From Rhynochetos jubatus (Eukaryota > Chordata > Aves > Eurypygiformes > Rhynochetidae), in NCBI GenBank assembly GCA_027574665.1, contig CM050666.1:992001-1056000 (forward strand): a stretch of DNA of 64,000 bases. Direction: 5' to 3'. The translations under genes and the position numbers were made by a program. The notes under the pieces are model-generated. The model did not search any database. It saw only the letters and a list, made by a program, of their open reading frames with translations, and was not told the DNA's origin. Numbering within the stretch: the stretch's first letter is position 1; every line of letters starts with the position of its first letter. Positions 10,550-21,877 of the stretch are shown here, piece by piece.

Positions 10550-13500
10550 ATGCGCGGCTCGTTGAAGCGTCTGCCCGAACACGGACATCCGAAGCAGCAC
10601 TGTAATGCGACCAAACAGAAAGAGTTAGGAGAGAATTTCTTGTCCCTTCTTGCTGCGCCTTTGCAGAGCACTGCGTGCCAGAGCAGCCGGACCGCTGTGT
10701 TGCTTGCAATCTCCAGTTCCAACAGTGCCACAGTTCCTCGGCAACAGAAAGAGCTAGGAAGGAATTGCTTACGCTGTTTTCTCTCGCTGTGCTCTAGCAG
10801 TTCGTTCCCTTTTCGGCAGAGCGCGGGACCGCTTGCAAAGCTTAGAAACAAACCTCTCCCTTTTCCTCCAAAAGGGAAAGAGCTACGAGGGAATTTCTTA
10901 GCGAAACCTTGTTTGTTTTGGCAGAGCACTGCATGCCTCTTAAGACAGAGCTCTGGATCCCCGGGAAAGTCGAAATCCAAAGGGTCACCTTCTCTGTGCT
11001 AACAGGCTCGGAGAGGCTGGAATGCGCGGCTCGTTGAAGCGTCTGCCCGAACACGGACATCTGAAGCAGCACTGTAATGCGACCAAACAGAAAGAGTTAG
11101 GAGAGAATTTCTTGTCCCTTCTTGCTGCGCCTTTGCAGAGCACTGCGTGCCAGAGCAGCCGGATCGCTGTGTTGCTTGCAATCTCCACTTCCAACAGTGC
11201 CACAGTTCCTCGGCAACAGAAAGAGCTAGGAAGGAATTGCTTACGCTGTTTTCTCTCGCTGTGCTCTCGCAGTTCGTTCCCTTTTCGGCAGAGCGCGGGA
11301 CCGCTTGCAAAGCTTAGAAACAAAGCTCTCCCTTTTCCTCCAAAAGGGAAAGAGCTACGAGGGAATTTCTTAGGGAAACACTGTTTGTTTTGGCAGAGCA
11401 CTGCATGCCTCTTAAGACAGAGCTCTGGATCCCCGGGAAAGTCGAAATCCACAGGGTCACCTTCTCTGTGCTAACAGGCTCGGAGAGGCTCGAATGCGCG
11501 GCTCGTTGAAGCGTCTGCCCGAACACGGACATCTGAAGCAGCACTGTAATGCGACCAAACAGAAAGAGTTAGCAGAGAATTTCTTGTCCCTTCTTGCTGC
11601 GCCCTTGCAGAGCACTGCGTGCCAGAGCAGCCGGACCGCTGTGTTGCTTGCAATCTCCAGTTCCAACAGTGCCACAGTTCCTCGGCAACAGAAAGAGCTA
11701 GGAAGGAATTGCTTACGCTGTTTTCTCTCGCTGTGCTCTAGCAGTTCGTTCCCTTTTCGGCAGAGCGCGGGACCGCTTGCAAAGCTTAGAAACAAACCTC
11801 TCCCTTTTCCTCCAAAAGGGAAAGAGCTACGAGGGAATTTCTTAGCGAAACCTTGTTTGTTTTGGCAGAGCACTGCATGCCTCTTAAGACAGAGCTCTGG
11901 ATCCCCGGGAAAGTCGAAATCCACAGGGTCACCTTCTCTGTGCTAACAGGCTCGGAGAGGCTCGAATGCGCGGCTCGTTGAAGCGTCTGCCCGAACACGG
12001 ACATCTGAAGCAGCAGTGTAATGCCACCAAACAGAAAGAGTTAGGAGAGAATTTCTTGTCCCTTCTTGCTGCGCCTTTGCAGAGCACTGCGTGCCAGAGC
12101 AGCCGGATCGCTGTGTTGCTTGCAATCTCCAGTTCCAACAGTGCCACAGTTCCTCGGCAACAGAAAGAGCTAGGAAGGAATTGCTTACGCTGTTTTCTCT
12201 CGCTGTGCTCTAGCAGTTCGTTCCCTTTTCGGCAGAGCGCGGGACCGCTTGCAAAGCTTAGAAACAAACCTCTCCCTTTTCCTCCAAAAGGGAAAGAGCT
12301 ACGAGGGAATTTCTTAGCGAAACCTTGTTTGTTTTGGCAGAGCACTGCATGCCTCTTAAGACAGAGCTCTGGATCCCCGGGAAAGTCGAAATCCACAGGG
12401 TCACCTTCTCTGTGCTAACAGGCTCGGAGAGGCTCGAATGCGCGGCTCGTTGAAGCGTCTGCCCGAACACGGACATCCGAAGCAGCACTGTAATGCGACC
12501 AAACAGAAAGAGTTAGGAGAGAATTTCTTGTCCCTTCTTGCTGCGCCTTTGCAGAGCACTGCGTGCCAGAGCAGCCGGATCGCTGTGTTGCTTGCAATCT
12601 CCAGTTCCAACAGTGCCACAGTTCCTCGGCAACAGAAAGAGCTAGGAAGGAATTGCTTACGCTGTTTTCTCTCGCTGTGCTCTAGCAGTTCGTTCCCTTT
12701 TCGGCAGAGCGCGGGACCGCTTGCAAAGCTTAGAAACAAACCTCTCCCTTTTCCTCCAAAAGGGAAAGAGCTACGAGGGAATTTCTTAGCGAAACCTTGT
12801 TTGTTTTGGCAGAGCACTGCATGCCTCTTAAGACAGAGCTCTGGATCCCCGGGAAAGTCGAAATCCACAGGGTCACCTTCTCTGTGCTAACAGGCTCGGA
12901 GAGGCTCGAATGCGCGGCTCGTTGAAGCGTCTGCCCGAACACGGACTTCCGAAGCAGCACTGTAATGCGACCAAACAGAAAGAGTTAGGAGAGAATTTCT
13001 TGTCCCTTCTTGCTGCGCCTTTGCAGAGCACTGCGTGCCAGAGCAGCCGGACCGCTGTGTTGCTTGCAATCTCCAGTTCCAACAGTGCCACAGTTCCTCG
13101 GCAACAGAAAGAGCTAGGAAGGAATTGCTTACGCTGTTTTCTCTCGCTGTGCTCTAGCAGTTCGTTCCCTTTTCGGCAGAGCGCGAGACCGCTTGCAAAG
13201 CTTAGAAACAAACCTCTCCCTTTTCCTCCAAAAGGGAAAGAGCTACGAGGGAATTTCTTAGCGAAACCTTGTTTGTTTTGGCAGAGCACTGCATGCCTCT
13301 TAAGACAGAGCTCTGGATCCCCGGGAAAGTCGAAATCCACAGGGTCACCTTCTCTGTGCTAACAGGCTCGGAGAGGCTGGAATGCGCGGCTCGTTGAAGC
13401 GTCTGCCCGAACACGGACATCCGAAGCAGCACTGTAATGCGACCAAACAGAAAGAGTTAGGAGAGAATTTCTTGTCCCTTCTTGCTGCGCCTTTGCAGAG

Positions 13501-16500
13501 CACTGCGTGCCAGAGCAGCCGGACCGCTGTGTTGCTTGCAATCTCCAGTTCCAACAGTGCCACAGTTCCTCGGCAACAGAAAGAGCTAGGAAGGAATTGC
13601 TTACGCTGTTTTCTCTCGCTGTGCTCTAGCAGTTCGTTCCCTTTTCGGCAGAGCGCGGGACCGCTTGCAAAGCTTAGAAACAAACCTCTCCCTTTTCCTC
13701 CAAAAGGGAAAGAGCTACGAGGGAATTTCTTAGCGAAACCTTGTTTGTTTTGGCAGAGCACTGCATGCCTCTGAAGACAGAGCTCTGGATCCCCGGGAAA
13801 GTCGAAATCCACAGGGTCACCTTCTCTGTGCTAACAGGCTCGGAGAGGCTCGAATGCGCGGCTCGTTGAAGCGTCTGCCCGAACACGGACATCCGAAGCA
13901 GCACTGTAATGCGACCAAACAGAAAGAGTTAGGAGAGAATTTCTTGTCCCTTCTTGCTGCGCCTTTGCAGAGCACTGCGTGCCAGAGCAGCCGGATCGCT
14001 GTGTTGCTTGCAATCTCCAGTTCCAACAGTGCCACAGTTCCTCGGCAACAGAAAGAGCTAGGAAGGAATTGCTTACGCTGTTTTCTCTCGCTGTGCTCTC
14101 GCAGTTCGTTCCCTTTTCGGCAGAGCGCGGGACCGCTTGCAAAGCTTAGAAACAAAGCTCTCCCTTTTCCTCCAAAAGGGAAAGAGCTACGAGGGAATTT
14201 CTTAGGGAAACACTGTTTGTTTTGGCAGAGCACTGCATGCCTCTTAAGACAGAGCTCTGGATCCCCGGGAAAGTCGAAATCCACAGGGTCACCTTCTCTG
14301 TGCTAACAGGCTCGGAGAGGCTCGAATGCGCGGCTCGTTGAAGCGTCTGCCCGAACACGGACATCTGAAGCAGCACTGTAATGCGACCAAACAGAAAGAG
14401 TTAGCAGAGAATTTCTTGTCCCTTCTTGCTGCGCCCTTGCAGAGCACTGCGTGCCAGAGCAGCCGGACCGCTGTGTTGCTTGCAATCTCCAGTTCCAACA
14501 GTGCCACAGTTCCTCGGCAACAGAAAGAGCTAGGAAGGAATTGCTTACGCTGTTTTCTCTCGCTGTGCTCTAGCAGTTCGTTCCCTTTTCGGCAGAGCGC
14601 GGGACCGCTTGCAAAGCTTAGAAACAAACCTCTCCCTTTTCCTCCAAAAGGGAAAGAGCTACGAGGGAATTTCTTAGCGAAACCTTGTTTGTTTTGGCAG
14701 AGCACTGCATGCCTCTTAAGACAGAGCTCTGGATCCCCGGGAAAGTCGAAATCCACAGGGTCACCTTCTCTGTGCTAACAGGCTCGGAGAGGCTCGAATG
14801 CGCGGCTCGTTGAAGCGTCTGCCCGAACACGGACATCTGAAGCAGCAGTGTAATGCCACCAAACAGAAAGAGTTAGGAGAGAATTTCTTGTCCCTTCTTG
14901 CTGCGCCTTTGCAGAGCACTGCGTGCCAGAGCAGCCGGATCGCTGTGTTGCTTGCAATCTCCAGTTCCAACAGTGCCACAGTTCCTCGGCAACAGAAAGA
15001 GCTAGGAAGGAATTGCTTGTGCTGTTTTGTCTCGCAGTGCTCTAGCAGTTCGTTCCCTTTTCGGCAGAGCGCGGGACCGCTTGCAAAGCTTAGAAACAAA
15101 CCTCTCCCTTTTCCTCCAAAAGGGAAAGAGCTACGAGGGAATTTCTTAGCGAAACCTTGTTTGTTTTGGCAGAGCACTGCATGCCTCTTAAGACAGAGCT
15201 CTGGATCCCCGGGAAAGTCGAAATCCACAGGGTCACCTTCTCTGTGCTAACAGGCTCGGAGAAGCTCGAATGCGCGGCTCGTTGAAGCGTCTGCCCGAAC
15301 ACGGACATCCGAAGCAGCACTGTAATGCGACCAAACAGAAAGAGTTAGGAGAGAATTTCTTGTCCCTTCTTGCTGCGCCTTTGCAGAGCACTGCGTGCCA
15401 GAGCAGCCGGACCGCTGTGTTGCTTGCAATCTCCAGTTCCAACAGTGCCACAGTTCCTCGGCAACAGAAAGAGCTAGGAAGGAATTGCTTACGCTGTTTT
15501 CTCTCGCTGTGCTCTAGCAGTTCGTTCCCTTTTCGGCAGAGCGCGGGACCGCTTGCAAAGCTTAGAAACAAACCTCTCCCTTTTCCTCCAAAAGGGAAAG
15601 AGCTACGAGGGAATTTCTTAGCGAAACCTTGTTTGTTTTGGCAGAGCACTGCATGCCTCTTAAGACAGAGCTCTGGATCCCCGGGAAAGTCGAAATCCAC
15701 AGGGTCACCTTCTCTGTGCTAACAGGCTCGGAGAGGCTCGAATGCGCGGCTCGTTGAAGCGTCTGCCCGAACACGGCCATCTGAAGCAGCACTGTAATGC
15801 GACCAAACAGAAAGAGTTAGCAGAGAATTTCTTGTCCCTTCTTGCTGCGCCCTTGCAGAGCACTGCGTGCCAGAGCAGCCGGACCGCTGTGTTGCTTGCA
15901 ATCTCCAGTTCCAACAGTGCCACAGTTCCTCGGCAACAGAAAGAGCTAGGAAGGAATTGCTTACGCTGTTTTCTCTCGCTGTGCTCTAGCAGTTCGTTCC
16001 CTTTTCGGCAGAGCGCGGGACCGCTTGCAAAGCTTAGAAACAAACCTCTCCCTTTTCCTCCAAAAGGGAAAGAGCTACGAGGGAATTTCTTAGCGAAACC
16101 TTGTTTGTTTTGGCAGAGCACTGCATGCCTCTTAAGACAGAGCTCTGGATCCCCGGGAAAGTCGAAATCCACAGGGTCACCTTCTCTGTGCTAACAGGCT
16201 CGGAGAGGCTCGAATGCGCGGCTCGTTGAAGCGTCTGCCCGAACACGGACATCTGAAGCAGCAGTGTAATGCCACCAAACAGAAAGAGTTAGGAGAGAAT
16301 TTCTTGTCCCTTCTTGCTGCGCCTTTGCAGAGCACTGCGTGCCAGAGCAGCCGGATCGCTGTGTTGCTTGCAATCTCCAGTTCCAACAGTGCCACAGTTC
16401 CTCGGCAACAGAAAGAGCTAGGAAGGAATTGCTTACGCTGTTTTCTCTCGCTGTGCTCTAGCAGTTCGTTCCCTTTTCGGCAGAGCGCGGGACCGCTTGC

Positions 16501-19500
16501 AAAGCTTAGAAACAAACCTCTCCCTTTTCCTCCAAAAGGGAAAGAGCTACGAGGGAATTTCTTAGCGAAACCTTGTTTGTTTTGGCAGAGCACTGCATGC
16601 CTCTTAAGACAGAGCTCTGGATCCCCGGGAAAGTCGAAATCCACAGGGTCACCTTCTCTGTGCTAACAGGCTCGGAGAGGCTCGAATGCGCGGCTCGTTG
16701 AAGCGTCTGCCCGAACACGGACATCCGAAGCAGCACTGTAATGCGACCAAACAGAAAGAGTTAGGAGAGAATTTCTTGTCCCTTCTTGCTGCGCCTTTGC
16801 AGAGCACTGCGTGCCAGAGCAGCCGGATCGCTGTGTTGCTTGCAATCTCCAGTTCCAACAGTGCCACAGTTCCTCGGCAACAGAAAGAGCTAGGAAGGAA
16901 TTGCTTACGCTGTTTTCTCTCGCTGTGCTCTAGCAGTTCGTTCCCTTTTCGGCAGAGCGCGGGACCGCTTGCAAAGCTTAGAAACAAACCTCTCCCTTTT
17001 CCTCCAAAAGGGAAAGAGCTACGAGGGAATTTCTTAGCGAAACCTTGTTTGTTTTGGCAGAGCACTGCATGCCTCTTAAGACAGAGCTCTGGATCCCCGG
17101 GAAAGTCGAAATCCACAGGGTCACCTTCTCTGTGCTAACAGGCTCGGAGAGGCTGGAATGCGCGGCTCGTTGAAGCGTCTGCCCGAACACGGACTTCCGA
17201 AGCAGCACTGTAATGCGACCAAACAGAAAGAGTTAGGAGAGAATTTCTTGTCCCTTCTTGCTGCGCCTTTGCAGAGCACTGCGTGCCAGAGCAGCCGGAC
17301 CGCTGTGTTGCTTGCAATCTCCAGTTCCAACAGTGCCACAGTTCCTCGGCAACAGAAAGAGCTAGGAAGGAATTGCTTACGCTGTTTTCTCTCGCTGTGC
17401 TCTAGCAGTTCGTTCCCTTTTCGGCAGAGCGCGAGACCGCTTGCAAAGCTTAGAAACAAACCTCTCCCTTTTCCTCCAAAAGGGAAAGAGCTACGAGGGA
17501 ATTTCTTAGCGAAACCTTGTTTGTTTTGGCAGAGCACTGCATGCCTCTTAAGACAGAGCTCTGGATCCCCGGGAAAGTCGAAATCCACAGGGTCACCTTC
17601 TCTGTGCTAACAGGCTCGGAGAGGCTGGAATGCGCGGCTCGTTGAAGCGTCTGCCCGAACACGGACATCCGAAGCAGCACTGTAATGCGACCAAACAGAA
17701 AGAGTTAGGAGAGGATTTCTTGTCCCTTCTTGCTGCGCCTTTGCAGAGCACTGCGTGCCAGAGCAGCCGGACCGCTGTGTTGCTTGCAATCTCCAGTTCC
17801 AACAGTGCCACAGTTCCTCGGCAACAGAAAGAGCTAGGAAGGACTTGCTTACGCTGTTTTCTCTCGCTGTGCTCTAGCAGTTCGTTCCCTTTTCGGCAGA
17901 GCGCGGGACCGCTTGCAAAGCTTAGAAACAAACCTCTCCCTTTTCCTCCAAAAGGGAAAGAGCTACGAGGGAATTTCTTAGGGAAACCTTGTTTGTTTTG
18001 GCAGAGCACTGCATGCCTCTTAAGACAGAGCTCTGGATCCCCGGGAAAGTCGAAATCCACAGGGTCACCTTCTCTGTGCTAACAGGCTCGGAGAGGCTGG
18101 AATGCGCGGCTCGTTGAAGCGTCTGCCCGAACACGGACATCCGAAGCAGCACTGTAATGCGACCAAACAGAAAGAGTTAGGAGAGAATTTCTTGTCCCTT
18201 CTTGCTGCGCCTTTGCAGAGCACTGCGTGCCAGAGCAGCCGGATCGCTGTGTTGCTTGCAATCTCCAGTTCCAACAGTGCCACAGTTCCTCGGCAACAGA
18301 AAGAGCTAGGAAGGAATTGCTTACGCTGTTTTCTCTCGCTGTGCTCTAGCAGTTCGTTCCCTTTTCGGCAGAGCGCGGGACCGCTTGCAAAGCTTAGAAA
18401 CAAACCTCTCCCTTTTCCTCCAAAAGGGAAAGAGCTACGAGGGAATTTCTTAGCGAAACCTTGTTTGTTTTGGCAGAGCACTGCATGCCTCTTAAGACAG
18501 AGCTCTGTATCACCGGGAAAGTCGAAATCCACAGGGTCACCTTCTCTGTGCTAACAGGCTCGGAGAGGCTCGAATGCGCGGCTCGTTGAAGCGTCTGCCC
18601 GAACACGGACATCCGAAGCAGCACTGTAATGCGACCAAACAGAAAGAGTTAGGAGAGAATTTCTTGTCCCTTCTTGCTGCGCCTTTGCAGAGCACTGCGT
18701 GCCAGAGCAGCCGGACCGCTGTGTTGCTTGCAATCTCCAGTTCCAACAGTGCCACAGTTCCTCGGCAACAGAAAGAGCTAGGAAGGAATTGCTTACGCTG
18801 TTTTCTCTCGCTGTGCTCTAGCAGTTCGTTCCCTTTTCGGCAGAGCGCGGGACCGCTTGCAAAGCTTAGAAACAAACCTCTCCCTTTTCCTCCAAAAGGG
18901 AAAGAGCTACGAGGGAATTTCTTAGCGAAACCTTGTTTGTTTTGGCAGAGCACTGCATGCCTCTGAAGACAGAGCTCTGGATCCCCGGGAAAGTCGAAAT
19001 CCACAGGGTCACCTTCTCTGTGCTAACAGGCTCGGAGAGGCTCGAATGCGCGGCTCGTTGAAGCGTCTGCCCGAACACGGACATCCGAAGCAGCACTGTA
19101 ATGCGACCAAACAGAAAGAGTTAGGAGAGAATTTCTTGTCCCTTCTTGCTGCGCCTTTGCAGAGCACTGCGTGCCAGAGCAGCCGGATCGCTGTGTTGCT
19201 TGCAATCTCCAGTTCCAACAGTGCCACAGTTCCTCGGCAACAGAAAGAGCTAGGAAGGAATTGCTTACGCTGTTTTCTCTCGCTGTGCTCTCGCAGTTCG
19301 TTCCCTTTTCGGCAGAGCGCGGGACCGCTTGCAAAGCTTAGAAACAAAGCTCTCCCTTTTCCTCCAAAAGGGAAAGAGCTACGAGGGAATTTCTTAGGGA
19401 AACACTGTTTGTTTTGGCAGAGCACTGCATGCCTCTTAAGACAGAGCTCTGGATCCCCGGGAAAGTCGAAATCCACAGGGTCACCTTCTCTGTGCTAACA

Positions 19501-21877
19501 GGCTCGGAGAGGCTCGAATGCGCGGCTCGTTGAAGCGTCTGCCCGAACACGGACATCTGAAGCAGCACTGTAATGCGACCAAACAGAAAGAGTTAGCAGA
19601 GAATTTCTTGTCCCTTCTTGCTGCGCCCTTGCAGAGCACTGCGTGCCAGAGCAGCCGGACCGCTGTGTTGCTTGCAATCTCCAGTTCCAACAGTGCCACA
19701 GTTCCTCGGCAACAGAAAGAGCTAGGAAGGAATTGCTTACGCTGTTTTCTCTCGCTGTGCTCTAGCAGTTCGTTCCCTTTTCGGCAGAGCGCGGGACCGC
19801 TTGCAAAGCTTAGAAACAAACCTCTCCCTTTTCCTCCAAAAGGGAAAGAGCTACGAGGGAATTTCTTAGCGAAACCTTGTTTGTTTTGGCAGAGCACTGC
19901 ATGCCTCTTAAGACAGAGCTCTGGATCCCCGGGAAAGTCGAAATCCACAGGGTCACCTTCTCTGTGCTAACAGGCTCGGAGAGGCTCGAATGCGCGGCTC
20001 GTTGAAGCGTCTGCCCGAACACGGACATCTGAAGCAGCAGTGTAATGCCACCAAACAGAAAGAGTTAGGAGAGAATTTCTTGTCCCTTCTTGCTGCGCCT
20101 TTGCAGAGCACTGCGTGCCAGAGCAGCCGGATCGCTGTGTTGCTTGCAATCTCCAGTTCCAACAGTGCCACAGTTCCTCGGCAACAGAAAGAGCTAGGAA
20201 GGAATTGCTTGTGCTGTTTTGTCTCGCAGTGCTCTAGCAGTTCGTTCCCTTTTCGGCAGAGCGCGGGACCGCTTGCAAAGCTTAGAAACAAACCTCTCCC
20301 TTTTCCTCCAAAAGGGAAAGAGCTACGAGGGAATTTCTTAGCGAAACCTTGTTTGTTTTGGCAGAGCACTGCATGCCTCTTAAGACAGAGCTCTGGATCC
20401 CCGGGAAAGTCGAAATCCACAGGGTCACCTTCTCTGTGCTAACAGGCTCGGAGAAGCTCGAATGCGCGGCTCGTTGAAGCGTCTGCCCGAACACGGACAT
20501 CCGAAGCAGCACTGTAATGCGACCAAACAGAAAGAGTTAGGAGAGAATTTCTTGTCCCTTCTTGCTGCGCCTTTGCAGAGCACTGCGTGCCAGAGCAGCC
20601 GGACCGCTGTGTTGCTTGCAATCTCCAGTTCCAACAGTGCCACAGTTCCTCGGCAACAGAAAGAGCTAGGAAGGAATTGCTTACGCTGTTTTCTCTCGCT
20701 GTGCTCTAGCAGTTCGTTCCCTTTTCGGCAGAGCGCGGGACCGCTTGCAAAGCTTAGAAACAAACCTCTCCCTTTTCCTCCAAAAGGGAAAGAGCTACGA
20801 GGGAATTTCTTAGCGAAACCTTGTTTGTTTTGGCAGAGCACTGCATGCCTCTTAAGACAGAGCTCTGGATCCCCGGGAAAGTCGAAATCCACAGGGTCAC
20901 CTTCTCTGTGCTAACAGGCTCGGAGAGGCTCGAATGCGCGGCTCGTTGAAGCGTCTGCCCGAACACGGCCATCTGAAGCAGCACTGTAATGCGACCAAAC
21001 AGAAAGAGTTAGGAGAGAATTTCTTGTCCCTTCTTGCTGCGCCCTTGCAGAGCACTGCGTGCCAGAGCAGCCGGACCGCTGTGTTGCTTGCAATCTCCAG
21101 TTCCAACAGTGCCACAGTTCCTCGGCAACAGAAAGAGCTAGGAAGGAATTGCTTACGCTGTTTTCTCTCGCTGTGCTCTAGCAGTTCGTTCCCTTTTCGG
21201 CAGAGCGCGGGACCGCTTGCAAAGCTTAGAAACAAACCTCTCCCTTTTCCTCCAAAAGGGAAAGAGCTACGAGGGAATTTCTTAGCGAAACCTTGTTTGT
21301 TTTGGCAGAGCACTGCATGCCTCTTAAGACAGAGCTCTGTATCCCCGGGAAAGTCGAAATCCACAGGGTCACCTTCTCTGTGCTAACAGGCTCGGAGAGG
21401 CTCGAATGCGCGGCTCGTTGAAGCGTCTGCCCGAACACGGCCATCTGAAGCAGCACTGTAATGCGACCAAACAGAAAGAGTTAGGAGAGAATTTCTTGTC
21501 CCTTCTTGCTGCGCCCTTGCAGAGCACTGCGTGCCAGAGCAGCCGGACCGCTGTGTTGCTTGCAATCTCCAGTTCCAACAGTGCCACAGTTCCTCGGCAA
21601 CAGAAAGAGCTAGGAAGGAATTGCTTACGCTGTTTTCTCTCGCTGTGCTCTAGCAGTTCGTTCCCTTTTCGGCAGAGCGCGGGACCGCTTGCAAAGCTTA
21701 GAAACAAACCTCTCCCTTTTCCTCCAAAAGGGAAAGAGCTACGAGGGAATTTCTTAGCGAAACCTTGTTTGTTTTGGCAGAGCACTGCATGCCTCTTAAG
21801 ACAGAGCTCTGGATCCCCGGGAAAGTCGAAATCCACAGGGTCACCTTCTCTGTGCTAACAGGCTCGGAGAGGCTCGA
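10550..21877 (+). repeat. array segment, monomers 23-46
   Basis: Contains five TTAGCAG monomers (25, 31, 34, 42 and, just before the segment, 20), each followed by a CAGCAGTG monomer. It holds three of the four TTAGGGAAACACTG monomers (24, 30, 41) and the paired CTCTGAAG monomers 29 and 40. Monomer 23 has a private CCAAAGGG change at 10980. Monomer 39 has a private CACCGGG change near 18511. Monomers 45-46 resemble monomer 10. An 11-monomer spacing dominates the second half. No gene is seen. Confidence 0.88.
13382..20933 (+). repeat. 11-monomer-spaced block: 13382-15741 copied at 18574-20933
   Basis: Monomers 29-33 and 40-44 carry the same haplotypes in the same order, 5192 bp (11 x 472) apart. 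Shared rare marks are CTCTGAAG (29, 40), TTAGGGAAACACTG (30, 41), the cluster of four substitutions GCTTGTGCTG / TTTTGTCTCGCAG (32, 43) and GAGAAGCTC before 33 and 44. Similarity fades in 34-39 versus 45-50, where only some markers agree. The exchange was therefore partial or has been overwritten by later conversion. Confidence 0.82.
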
